Translations under genes and position numbers: made by a program
Notes under the pieces: generated by a model
What the model was told of the DNA's origin: nothing
What the model saw: only the letters and a program-made list of their open reading frames with translations
The model's database searches: none
Source of the DNA: Bhargavaea cecembensis DSE10
GTDB taxonomy: Bacteria; Bacillota; Bacilli; Bacillales_A; Planococcaceae
Direction: 5' to 3'
NCBI RefSeq assembly: GCF_000348905.1
Contig: NZ_AOFT01000001.1
Span: forward strand, 62,001 to 126,000
Length of the DNA: 64,000 nt
Shown: positions 1 through 7,847 of the stretch, in pieces
Layout: the number at the start of each line of letters is the position of its first letter
How positions within the stretch are numbered: the stretch's first letter is position 1

Positions 1-20
1 TGATTCTTGAATTGGTCCAT
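1..20 (-). CDS. 5' end of a gene running off the left edge
   Basis: On the minus strand an ATG at 20-18 is preceded by a strong ribosome site (GAAAGGAG, about 7 bases upstream). It opens a frame reading MDQFKN before the window ends. Six codons are too few to name a product. The gene is divergent from the DUF485/symporter operon; acetyl-CoA synthetase genes are frequent neighbours of such operons, but nothing here proves that. The start is supported only by the ribosome site. Confidence 0.5.
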
Positions 21-315
21 GAAGGGGCTCCTTTCAGATTTCAGTCTTCTAATCAGTATTTCCCGGTCCTGACCAACTCAAACTCTCGTATGATGCAGAA
101 TGAGAGTTATAGTGTTCTGACGTCCCGGAATGCTGTCCCGTGCCTTTTTTCCGTGTCTGAAAGTCATGAAAGTCTGTTCCCGACAATGGAATTACAAAAT
201 CTGTTATGACTAAACTACCATTTTTAACAGAATGATAAAAACCTTTTGAATATTTATTCCTCCTATTCTACAATGAACCTATTATTCCGATGGATAGAGA
301 AGGAGGGAATCAATC
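21..315. other. divergent intergenic region
   Basis: This spacer separates the left-edge minus-strand gene from the DUF485 gene. It has no convincing gene: a 65-codon open frame from 12 has no ribosome site and an unconvincing composition. The right half is AT-rich and holds the promoter listed separately. I saw no riboswitch or clear catabolite-repression site. Confidence 0.5.
246..274 (+). promoter_or_regulatory. sigma-A promoter of the DUF485-symporter operon
   Basis: The -35 box TTGAAT (246-251) and -10 box TACAAT (269-274) are separated by 17 bases. The predicted transcript starts near 281, ahead of the AGAAGGAGG ribosome site of the first gene. Confidence 0.6.
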
Positions 316-693
316 ATGAAGGTTGGAAGCGTTTACACCGAGGGGCAGGCTGTTCCGAAGGAGGAGCGGCAGAAAGCGCCGGACCGAAAGGCGGATGTTG
401 ACTTTGTACGGGTCGCAGAAAGCAGCAGGTTCAGGACGCTGCTGGAGAAGAAAAAGAAGTTCGTCTTGCCATTGACGATTTTCTTTATGGTGTTCTACTT
501 TGCCTTGCCGATCCTGACATCGTATACAAATGTACTGGAGAGGCCTGCGATTGGTGACATATCCTGGGCCTGGATCTATGCGGTCGCCCAGTTCATCATG
601 ACGTGGGTTCTTTGCACGGTGTACGTCAGGAAGTTCCATAAATTCGACAAGGACGCGGATGAAATTATCGAGACAGAGATCAAGGGGGGATAA
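316..693 (+). CDS. DUF485 family membrane protein
   Basis: This 125-residue protein has a polar N-terminus of about 50 residues and two predicted membrane helices (about 52-74 and 90-110), the usual DUF485 form. DUF485 proteins are nearly always encoded beside a sodium:solute symporter of the acetate permease type and are thought to be small partners of it. The ATG follows AGAAGGAGG by about 7 bases. The stop is 2 bases before the TTG start of the symporter, so the two are almost certainly co-transcribed and translationally coupled. Its exact biochemical role is not known. Confidence 0.85.
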   Translation: MKVGSVYTEGQAVPKEERQKAPDRKADVDFVRVAESSRFRTLLEKKKKFVLPLTIFFMVFYFALPILTSYTNVLERPAIGDISWAWIYAVAQFIMTWVLCTVYVRKFHKFDKDADEIIETEIKGG

Positions 694-695
694 GC

Positions 696-2225
696 TTGAG
701 CACAACAGTCATAGTCCTGTTTTTATCTATTGTACTTCTTACATTGTTCATCACGTGGTGGGCAGCCAAGCGCACGACCACCGCGGGCGAGTTCTACACG
801 GCCGGCGGGGGACTCACCGGCTGGCAAAACGGCCTTGCCATAGCGGGTGACTACTTGTCCGCCGCTTCATTCCTCGGGATTGCCGGGATGATCGCACTTT
901 TCGGTTTTGACGGATTCTTTTATTCCATCGGCTTCCTGATCGCGTATCTTGTCGTGATGTTCCTGGTGGCGGAACCGCTCCGGAACCTCGGGAAGTATAC
1001 GCTGGCTGATATGATCAATTCCCGCTTCGACGCGAAAAAGGTTCGTGCGGCTGCGGCTTTCAGCACGATCACCATCGTCATTTTCTATATGATTGCACAG
1101 CTTGTCGGCGCAGGTGCGCTGATTCAGCTTCTGTTCGGAATTCCTTACTGGATCGCCGTACTCATTGTCGGTGTCATGATGACCATCTATGTCCTGTTCG
1201 GCGGCATGACGGCAACAAGCTGGGTACAGATCGTCAAGGCGGTCCTGCTCATGCTCGGTACCGTCGTAATCGCGGTGCTCGTCTTTGCCCGCTTTGACTT
1301 CAGCATCATGACGATGTTCAGCGAGGTCAAGACGGCCACCGCACACGGTGAAGCGTTCCTGCAGCCGGGCCTGAAGTATACGGTACCGCTTGATACGATT
1401 TCACTCATGCTGGCACTGGTCCTCGGGACAGCAGGCCTGCCGCATATCCTGATGCGCTTCTTCACGGTCAAGGATGCCAAAACGGCGCGCAGCTCCGTTG
1501 TCACCGCGACTTGGATCGTCGGGATCTTCTATATCCTGACCATCTTCCTCGGCTTTGGTGCGGCAGCGTTTGTCGGCCATGAGGCCATCGTGGCGGCAAA
1601 CTCTGCCGGAAACATGGCCGCACCGCTTCTAGCGGAAGCGCTCGGCGGGGACCTGCTGATGTCATTCGTCTCGGCCGTGGCATTCGCAACGATCCTTGCA
1701 GTAGTGGCCGGCCTTGTCCTGACGGGTGCCTCGGCATTCGCGCATGACATCTATGGCCAGATCATCAAAAAGGGACAAGCCACCCAGCAGCAGGAGATGA
1801 AGGCTGCCCGCCAGGCATCCCTCTGGGTATCGGTCTTCTCGATTCTCCTGGCGCTTGGCGCACAGTCACTGAATGTGGCCTTCCTCGTGTCGCTGGCTTT
1901 CTGCGTGGCGGCCAGCGCGAACCTTCCGGTCATCCTGTACACGATCTACTGGAAGCGGTTCAACACAACGGGTGCCCTCACGGCGATGCTGTTCGGCCTT
2001 GTCTCGGCACTTGTGCTCGTGGCAGTGAGCCCGAACGTCCTGTCGCCGGAAGCCGGTGCCGCGATGTTCGTCGGCGAGCCGCTCTTCCCGCTGACGAACC
2101 CGGCGATCGTCTCCGTGCCGCTCGGTTTCCTCGGCGGCTGGCTCGGAACCGTCCTTTCGAAAGAAGCGGACGCACGCCGCTTTGCAGAGGTGTCGGTACG
2201 CGCGAACACCGGATACCGTGAATAA
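696..2225 (+). CDS. sodium:solute symporter, acetate-permease-like (SSS family)
   Basis: A 509-residue polytopic protein with about 13 predicted helices, typical of the solute:sodium symporter family. It resembles cation/acetate symporters: an early FYTAGGGLTGWQNGLAIAGD segment, LFGGMTATSWVQIVKA, and LGTAGLPHILMRFF around residues 245-260. Together with the DUF485 partner this matches the actP arrangement, so uptake of acetate or another short monocarboxylate is the best guess; substrate cannot be fixed from sequence. It starts with TTG, preceded by CAAGGGGGG about 6 bases upstream. It ends at a strong bidirectional terminator shared with the convergent permease gene. Confidence 0.85.
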   Translation: MSTTVIVLFLSIVLLTLFITWWAAKRTTTAGEFYTAGGGLTGWQNGLAIAGDYLSAASFLGIAGMIALFGFDGFFYSIGFLIAYLVVMFLVAEPLRNLGKYTLADMINSRFDAKKVRAAAAFSTITIVIFYMIAQLVGAGALIQLLFGIPYWIAVLIVGVMMTIYVLFGGMTATSWVQIVKAVLLMLGTVVIAVLVFARFDFSIMTMFSEVKTATAHGEAFLQPGLKYTVPLDTISLMLALVLGTAGLPHILMRFFTVKDAKTARSSVVTATWIVGIFYILTIFLGFGAAAFVGHEAIVAANSAGNMAAPLLAEALGGDLLMSFVSAVAFATILAVVAGLVLTGASAFAHDIYGQIIKKGQATQQQEMKAARQASLWVSVFSILLALGAQSLNVAFLVSLAFCVAASANLPVILYTIYWKRFNTTGALTAMLFGLVSALVLVAVSPNVLSPEAGAAMFVGEPLFPLTNPAIVSVPLGFLGGWLGTVLSKEADARRFAEVSVRANTGYRE

Positions 2226-2238
2226 CACCATACAAAAC

Positions 2239-2277
2239 AAGCCGCTCCCGCCGGAAAATCCGGCAGGAGCGGCTTTT
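2239..2277. terminator. bidirectional terminator
   Basis: A long GC-rich hairpin (AAGCCGCTCC arm, matching GGAGCGGCTT arm, plus an inner GCCGG/CCGGC stem) lies between convergent genes and has A and T runs on its two sides. Confidence 0.85.
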
Positions 2278-2324
2278 ATCTTTGCGATTGTGAAAATAGG
2301 GAGCAGCGGACCGGACCGAAGAGG

Positions 2325-3728
2325 TCAGGCAATGAAATCTTCCTCCGGAACTTCTTCCGGCTGTTTTCTCATGTAGTAGCGGCCCTTGGTCGCAATCGCG
2401 AGCACGACAGTCAGGATAGCGGCAAGGATGGCCGCGAAGAACGCTGCGGTGCTGGCGAGGAACTCTCCCATGAAGCCGAGGGCGGCGATGGTGCCGAGGA
2501 CACTCGCGACAATCAGGGAAACGGTTCCGACCGGGTTCCACTTATACAGGTATTGCTGACGGGCCTCGTAGTAGAGCGGCCCGATTTTCAGCATCTTCTT
2601 CACGATGAGCGCATCGGCGACAAGCACCGCTGCCCAGGCGAGAAGGAAGACGCCCTGGAATGTCATGACGGCACCAAGATGGTCCACAATGCCGCCAAGC
2701 ATAAGTACGATGGCAAGGATGCCTGCCACGACCACCCAGAAACGGCGGCCGGGGGTGAAGCGGAACATGTTCTCGAAGAAGTTCGAGAGCGACAGTGAAG
2801 CACTGTAGATGTTCGTCACGTTAATGCGGAGTTGGGTCAGCATTGTGAAGAGCGCGCCCCCGAGTCCGAGAAGCGTGACGATATAGACACCCGGGTTGGC
2901 TTCGCCGAGGCGGACGCCGAACCAGATGCCGAGGCCGCCCATGACGCCGAAGCAGAAAATCTGAGGGACGAATCCGATGATGATGGATCCCTTTTTGATG
3001 TCCTTCGGCTTCAGGAAGCGGGTGTAGTCAGATGCAAGCAGGGCGGTGAGCCCCATGATGCCGTGGTGCATCCCAATGCACGCGAGAAGCGCTGTGCCGC
3101 CGACCTGGACGCCATCCGGCATATATGTCCAGAACGAGCCTTCATAAACGGAAGGGGTAAAGAAGGAGAATGCGATCGCTGCGACCAGGAAGATGAAGAA
3201 GATCGGAAGCGACCATTTCTGCAGCTTGTCCAGCTGCTTGATGCCAAACCAGTTCAGTGGGATGACAATCGTCCCAAAGAATACGATGAGCACCCATTCG
3301 GGGATGGAAGGGAAGAAGGTGTAGACGGCGGCGACCAGGATCAGTCCTTCAAACGCAACGTACAGGATAAAGTTTGATGCGTAAATCAGGGATGTGAGCG
3401 AGGCGCCGATATAGCCGAATCCGCCGCCCCGTGACATCAGGTTGACGTTCATGCCGGATTTCGCCGAGAAATAGGCGATGAAGGAACCGAGGATGCCGGC
3501 GACGATAATCGCGTAGGCTGAGGAAATCAGGGCGTTGATGGCGCCGAACTGCAGGGCCATGACACTGCCCATCTGGAAGTAGAAAATCGCAGTGGCGATT
3601 CCGAATGTGATATTCGTGATGCTCAGCCATCCCATTTTCCGTTCGGAACGGGGGACGCGGTCCAATGAATAGTCGTCAGTATGTGCTTCTTGTGCCGTTG
3701 TCTGCTTGTCTACGGACACTGAAGTCAT
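2325..3728 (-). CDS. NCS1 family purine/cytosine permease
   Basis: This 467-residue protein has about 12 predicted helices and the order expected for nucleobase:cation symporter-1 proteins. After a hydrophilic N-terminus come the segments NITFGIATAIFYFQMGS and MSRGGGFGYIGAS (around 100-112), the latter typical of the CodB-like branch; a later segment is LLASDYTRFLKPKD. The likely role is proton- or sodium-driven import of a purine, pyrimidine or related base. The ATG follows AAGGAGTG by 5 bases. The gene stands alone between two terminators. I looked for a purine riboswitch in the 180-base leader and did not see one. Substrate is open. Confidence 0.85.
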   Translation of the reverse strand: MTSVSVDKQTTAQEAHTDDYSLDRVPRSERKMGWLSITNITFGIATAIFYFQMGSVMALQFGAINALISSAYAIIVAGILGSFIAYFSAKSGMNVNLMSRGGGFGYIGASLTSLIYASNFILYVAFEGLILVAAVYTFFPSIPEWVLIVFFGTIVIPLNWFGIKQLDKLQKWSLPIFFIFLVAAIAFSFFTPSVYEGSFWTYMPDGVQVGGTALLACIGMHHGIMGLTALLASDYTRFLKPKDIKKGSIIIGFVPQIFCFGVMGGLGIWFGVRLGEANPGVYIVTLLGLGGALFTMLTQLRINVTNIYSASLSLSNFFENMFRFTPGRRFWVVVAGILAIVLMLGGIVDHLGAVMTFQGVFLLAWAAVLVADALIVKKMLKIGPLYYEARQQYLYKWNPVGTVSLIVASVLGTIAALGFMGEFLASTAAFFAAILAAILTVVLAIATKGRYYMRKQPEEVPEEDFIA

Positions 3729-3858
3729 TGAATCACTCCTTATTCTGTTTGAGTTATGGATTTGGGTAAGACCACTCTCCCTATGTGATGATTTTCACAA
3801 TCTGCAACTTGTCTAGCATAACAAATATTTTGCATATCGGCAAGCTGTCCTAAATCAG

Positions 3859-3895
3859 AACACGGCAAGGAAGCGGATTCCCTGCCGTGTTATCG
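3859..3895 (-). terminator. hairpin downstream of the SDR gene
   Basis: An inverted repeat (AACACGGCA / TGCCGTGTT, extended by AGG/CCC) lies just past the stop of the minus-strand SDR gene. The U-tract is poor, so it could be a weak or factor-assisted terminator. Confidence 0.5.
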
Positions 3896-3906
3896 ATCAG
3901 ATTTAA

Positions 3907-4698
3907 TTACAGTGCCTTCAGCATGCCGCCGTCGATGACGATGGACTGGCCGGTGAGATACGTGTTGGCGCCGGAGGCGAGGAAAACGACGGCACGGGCG
4001 AATTCGTCCGGCTGACCGTAGCGTCCGATCGGGATTCCCTGTTTGGCTTTTTCAGTGACTTCTTCCTGTGAAACGCCGATGTTCTGGGCTCTCGCACTGT
4101 CCAATTCAATGATCCGGTCTGTTTTAATCCGGCCGGGACCGATTGTATTCACCAGGATATTGGATGCGGCATACTCGCGGGCAAGGGATTTCGACAGCCC
4201 GACCATGCCGGCGCGGAATGTGTTGGACAGGATCAGGCCGTCGATCACTTCCTTTGTGGAAGACGAGGAGATATTGATGATCCGCCCCCAGTTGTTTTCC
4301 TGCATGCCCGGCAGGACTTCGCGGATGGTGCGCGTATAGCTCAGCAGGTTCTGTCCGAATGCCCGGATCCAGTCTTCATCCTGCACATCGGCAAATCCGC
4401 CGGCCTTCGGTCCGCCGGTGTTGTTGATGAGAACATCAATCCCGCCGAACGTTTCACGCACTTTACGGAAGAGGCCGGAAATCTCTTCTTCTCGCGACAT
4501 GTCGCACGGGTGGAAATGGATATTGTCATTCCCGGATTCCCGCTTCAGTTCCCCGGCTGTCTGCTCAAGAGATTCAGGGCTCCTGCTCGTCAGGAAGACG
4601 GCTGCCCCTTCATTTGCAAACTCCAATGCGATAGCCCGGCCAAGCCCTTTGCTGGAAGCCATGACCAGCACATGTTTGTCCTTAAGTTTAAGATCCAT
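3907..4698 (-). CDS. atypical short-chain dehydrogenase/reductase lacking the YxxxK motif
   Basis: A 263-residue Rossmann-fold protein of SDR size. The frame is open 24 codons further upstream, but a GGAGG ribosome site 7 bases before the ATG at 4698 fixes the start (MDLKLKDKHVLV). The nucleotide-binding loop reads ASSKGLG instead of TGxxxGxG, while NNTGGPK matches the structural NNAG region. After NISSSS, where YxxxK is expected, the sequence is SNTFRAGMVGLSKSLA, so Ser and Arg replace the usual catalytic Tyr and Lys. The C-terminal FLASGANTYLTGQSIVIDGG is canonical. It is usually annotated as 3-oxoacyl-ACP reductase, but the missing residues make a normal reductase mechanism doubtful. Confidence 0.8.
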   Translation of the reverse strand: MDLKLKDKHVLVMASSKGLGRAIALEFANEGAAVFLTSRSPESLEQTAGELKRESGNDNIHFHPCDMSREEEISGLFRKVRETFGGIDVLINNTGGPKAGGFADVQDEDWIRAFGQNLLSYTRTIREVLPGMQENNWGRIINISSSSTKEVIDGLILSNTFRAGMVGLSKSLAREYAASNILVNTIGPGRIKTDRIIELDSARAQNIGVSQEEVTEKAKQGIPIGRYGQPDEFARAVVFLASGANTYLTGQSIVIDGGMLKAL

Positions 4699-4812
4699 GA
4701 AATTTCCTCCTTTATCCCCGATAACCCGATTGTACCGGAAAGCGGCCGTTTCAGTCAGGATTCGTTCCATTTCGTCAGGACTGCCTTGAGCGGCGGGGGG
4801 AGGAGGAGTAAG

Positions 4813-4857
4813 ATGAAAGGAAGTGATTTAACAAAGCGGGGTGACCGGTGTCCATGA
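4813..4857 (+). other. possible 14-codon leader ORF coupled to the LrgA-like gene
   Basis: A run GGAGGAGGAGTAAG precedes ATG 4813, which opens a 14-codon frame (MKGSDLTKRGDRCP). Its TGA (4855-4857) overlaps the ATG (4854) of the LrgA-like protein in an ATGA junction. It may be a translated coupling leader; the alternative is that the long purine run is fortuitous. Confidence 0.3.
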
Positions 4858-5207
4858 AAAAAATCGTTCAGCTCGCGCTGATCTTCCTGTTTTATTTCTT
4901 CGGGGTGCAGGTCAAAGAATGGCTCAGTTTGCCGATCCCCGGCAGCATCATCGGACTTCTTCTGCTGCTCGTGTTCATCATCGTGTTCAAAAACCTTCCG
5001 GTGAATGCCCATGCAGACGGTGCATCCGTCCTGATCCGCAATTTCACGCTGTTCTTCATCCCGACCACGGTCGCCATCATCCTGTACCTGGACCTGTTCA
5101 GGACGTGGAATGCGATATCGTTTGTGACGGTGCTCGCGAGCACGCTTCTCACAATCGTCCTGACTGCCTGGGCGGTTGAACGGTCAATCGGGAAGGGGGA
5201 AGCATGA
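4848..5207 (+). CDS. LrgA/CidA family holin-like membrane protein
   Basis: This 117-119 residue protein has four predicted helices and the family signature PGSIIGLLLLLV near residue 30. LrgA/CidA proteins are holin-like and act with an LrgB partner; some systems affect autolysis, others export pyruvate or other small acids. The start is either GTG 4848 or ATG 4854; ATG has the better spacing from GGGGTG, and GTG is given as the outer limit. The stop overlaps the LrgB start in an ATGA junction, so the two form one operon. I cannot tell the cid type from the lrg type by sequence alone. Confidence 0.85.
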   Translation: MSMKKIVQLALIFLFYFFGVQVKEWLSLPIPGSIIGLLLLLVFIIVFKNLPVNAHADGASVLIRNFTLFFIPTTVAIILYLDLFRTWNAISFVTVLASTLLTIVLTAWAVERSIGKGEA

Positions 5208-5887
5208 TGAACACCGCGATTATCTACCTGTTCGGCGCGCTGCTGACGCTTGGTACATACGCAATCGGAATCTATCTTTACAAACGGTACAAAAAGACTT
5301 GGCTGCAGCCGATGATCGTAGCGACTGTCCTGATCGGGGCGTTGCTGCTATTGGCGGACATTCCGTACGAGACCTATATGAAGGGGGGCGAACTGTGGAA
5401 TTGGCTTCTTGGGCCTGCAGTTGTTGCGCTTGCTTATCCGCTTTACTTTAATCTGCCGATGGTGAAGAAGTACTTCGGCCCGATTCTTCTCGGCGTGTTT
5501 GGCGGAGGGCTGTTCGGCCTCTTCAGCGGCTACCTGCTGACGAAGTGGCTCGGCGCAGATGCAGCAGTGGCCACTTCGACGATCCCGAAAAATGCCACGA
5601 CGCCGATTGCGATTGAATTGTCCGAGATGGTCGGCGGCATCCCGTCGCTTACCGTCGTCTATGTCATGATCGCCGGCATCGGCGGGGCGGTCCTCGGCAT
5701 TCCAATTCTCGACAAGATGGGCATCCGCCATCCGGTCGCCCGGGGTCTCAGTGTCGGCATCGGCTCACACGGATTCGGCACCGCGAAACTCTTCGAGACG
5801 AGCGATCAGGAAGGCTCCGTGAGCACGGTCGCCTATATCCTGACCGCGATACTGATTACAGCTGTTTGCACGCTGTTTTTCAGGTGA
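5204..5887 (+). CDS. LrgB/CidB family membrane protein
   Basis: This 227-residue protein has about six predicted helices and is full length for the LrgB family. The hallmark stretch IPKNATTPIAIELSEMVGGI is present near residues 127-146, followed by SHGFGTAKLFE near 190. It is the obligate partner of the LrgA-like protein encoded immediately upstream with a 4-base overlap. ATG 5204 is followed by a second ATG at 5207; AGGGGGAAGC lies just upstream. The gene ends at a strong terminator shared with the convergent DUF2207 gene. No LytSR-type two-component genes are nearby, so regulation cannot be inferred. Confidence 0.88.
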   Translation: MMNTAIIYLFGALLTLGTYAIGIYLYKRYKKTWLQPMIVATVLIGALLLLADIPYETYMKGGELWNWLLGPAVVALAYPLYFNLPMVKKYFGPILLGVFGGGLFGLFSGYLLTKWLGADAAVATSTIPKNATTPIAIELSEMVGGIPSLTVVYVMIAGIGGAVLGIPILDKMGIRHPVARGLSVGIGSHGFGTAKLFETSDQEGSVSTVAYILTAILITAVCTLFFR

Positions 5888-5895
5888 ACAGCATA

Positions 5896-5936
5896 AAAAG
5901 CTCCATTCCGTCATCATCCGGAATGGAGCTTTTCTC
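5896..5936. terminator. bidirectional terminator
   Basis: A perfect stem (AAAAGCTCCATTCC / GGAATGGAGCTTTT) with flanking A and T runs lies between the convergent LrgB and DUF2207 genes. Confidence 0.9.
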
Positions 5937-5954
5937 TGTTGCAGTGCCCGGGAG

Positions 5955-7637
5955 TCAGAAAGCTCCTGATCCTCCGCCTCCGCCTCCCGTTCCTCCGCCT
6001 GAACTGTGCGAGGATGCGGAGGCCGAATACGCGGCGTGTTCACCTGCGACGGCAAAGGAGCGGTTCATGATCAGCGGGTCATAGGCGAATACGGCAGGCG
6101 ACGGATCAGAGGCAGGCTGCCGTGTTTTTGCGAATCGGGCAAATGGCAGGTCGATGTCTTTGTTTTTCGTGCCGATGGCATAAATGTATCCCCTCAGCCG
6201 GTCTTCGCGCGGCATGGAGGTCCATTCTTCGGCTCCCGCATTCTTGAACTGTCCGGTAAAGGCCTGCCACTGCTCGCGGAGCAGATGGCCTTTTTCACTG
6301 AGCGGCCGGTAGAACGCGGCTCCGATCAGTGCGGCCAGTGCCAGCGGGATGGCAACGGCCAGATGGATCCAGGCTTCCCCGATGCCAAAGTAGATGGCTG
6401 TGCCGGCGAGGATGCTGCCGGTGAGGACGAGAAGGACGGATGTGCCGGGACGGGATTTTTTCAGACCGGCTTCTTTGAGCTCACGCGAGACGGTGCCGCT
6501 CCATTCCGCAACCCTGTTAAAGTACTCTCCGGCCTGCTCATCATCTTCGGTCCGTCTTTTTAGTTCTTCCAGGTCGAAGCCTCCGGTGCCGTCACCGAAG
6601 CTGTCGAAAAGGAAAGAACGGAAGATTTCTTCATGCTGATGTTCCGGCGCCATGTCAGTCTCCTCGAACCGGGTTTCGGATACTTGCACTACCTGGCCCT
6701 TCCGGATGAGGTCGAGAAGCGCGGCAGAAAGGCGTTCCGCTCCGGTGTCAATGGCGGGGGACATGAACTGCATGGCGGCCGGCATGCTGATAATCTCTTC
6801 GGGTGTCCTGAAGCCCGAAGCCTCGGCTTTATGCCGTGCTTCCGCCGATTTTCTGCGCGAGAGGTTCCATTCTCTCCAGAAAACACCGAGGAGGAGAAGG
6901 AAGGCTGCGGGAATGACGATGTTCCCGGCCAGGACAGCATTCCGGTTCCGTGCTTCCGCAGCTTTCTGCTCATCGGCAAGCCGTGTCCGTTCATCGGCAA
7001 TCGTGTCGCGGATGGTCCCGGGAACAGGATTCAGGGAAGGGAACAGGGAGGCATCGAAGACGACACGGATATCCCCGTTTTTCCCCGAGTCGACATGGCC
7101 CATGTTAAAGCGGGCTGTGCCATCCGGCTCGGCTGATCCGGTACCCGCAGCCTCATCATAACCGATCAGTTCCGTTGCGGAAGACGGTTCCGGCGGTGCG
7201 ACGGTGATCGTCATGTTGCCGTAATCCGATTCATTGCGGTCATCGAAAAACGGCCAGTAGAATTCTGCCCCGTCCTCATAAAGGGTCACCGCATCTTCAA
7301 TTGCATACCGGAGTTCAACCGTTACGGTTTCGTCATTGCCTCCGCGAAATACTTTGTACACATTCCCGTCTTTCTCAATGCGGAGCGGCTGTCCGTCCTC
7401 CGATGCACTGAAACCGGAAATGGCGGTGCCCTCTTTTGGGATGAGCATCCGGGTCACCCCATTGAAATTACCATCAAACTGGTAAGTGTGGGATTCGGTC
7501 ACGCTGACCGTTCCATTTTTGTCTGTTATGGCTTCGATCCTGCTATCCGTAATTTCGAAGTCAACAGCCAATGCGGCCGCCGGAAACAGGAACAGCAGAA
7601 GCGTCGCCATCAGGATGGTTCTGATCAGTCTGGTCAT
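5955..7637 (-). CDS. DUF2207 domain membrane protein with glycine-rich tail
   Basis: A 560-residue protein. It has a signal peptide of about 25 residues (hydrophobic run then AAALAVDF), an extracytoplasmic DUF2207 domain of about 200 residues rich in beta structure, a helix near 235-255, a cytoplasmic part, two more helices near 410-450, and a C-terminus made almost only of Gly, Ser and Thr (HSSGGGTGGGGGGSGAF). This is the standard form of the family, whose function is unknown. The start is ATG 7637, 7 bases after GGAGG; GTG 7640 is possible. The gene is a single transcription unit. Confidence 0.85.
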   Translation of the reverse strand: MTRLIRTILMATLLLFLFPAAALAVDFEITDSRIEAITDKNGTVSVTESHTYQFDGNFNGVTRMLIPKEGTAISGFSASEDGQPLRIEKDGNVYKVFRGGNDETVTVELRYAIEDAVTLYEDGAEFYWPFFDDRNESDYGNMTITVAPPEPSSATELIGYDEAAGTGSAEPDGTARFNMGHVDSGKNGDIRVVFDASLFPSLNPVPGTIRDTIADERTRLADEQKAAEARNRNAVLAGNIVIPAAFLLLLGVFWREWNLSRRKSAEARHKAEASGFRTPEEIISMPAAMQFMSPAIDTGAERLSAALLDLIRKGQVVQVSETRFEETDMAPEHQHEEIFRSFLFDSFGDGTGGFDLEELKRRTEDDEQAGEYFNRVAEWSGTVSRELKEAGLKKSRPGTSVLLVLTGSILAGTAIYFGIGEAWIHLAVAIPLALAALIGAAFYRPLSEKGHLLREQWQAFTGQFKNAGAEEWTSMPREDRLRGYIYAIGTKNKDIDLPFARFAKTRQPASDPSPAVFAYDPLIMNRSFAVAGEHAAYSASASSHSSGGGTGGGGGGSGAF

Positions 7638-7767
7638 CACACCGCCTCCGTTTCAGTTCGGTTATCTGTTTATACGGAACAGGCAGCGCACAGGTTTCAG
7701 GTGCGGCTGAATTGCGGCTGATTGATCAGGAATATTCCGTCAATCTGAACATTCTCCTCTGTTCGAC

Positions 7768-7797
7768 TTGTTTGCGCTTTCTTTCTACTGCTATAAT
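7768..7797 (+). promoter_or_regulatory. promoter of the TAXI-TRAP operon with embedded cre-like site
   Basis: TTGTTT (7768-7773) and a perfect TATAAT (7792-7797) are 18 bases apart. The segment 7769-7783, read on the minus strand, matches the catabolite-responsive element consensus WTGNAANCGNWNNCW at all but one position. It covers the -35 and spacer, where bound CcpA would repress. Confidence 0.5.
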
Positions 7798-7847
7798 GGC
7801 TTCAATCGATAGTTCCAAAGAACGGCTGACAAAAAGGGGGATTTTGT

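Noticed and set aside
3729-3906. Purine riboswitch before the NCS1 permease gene
   Set aside because: I could not find the conserved loop and junction bases of the purine aptamer.
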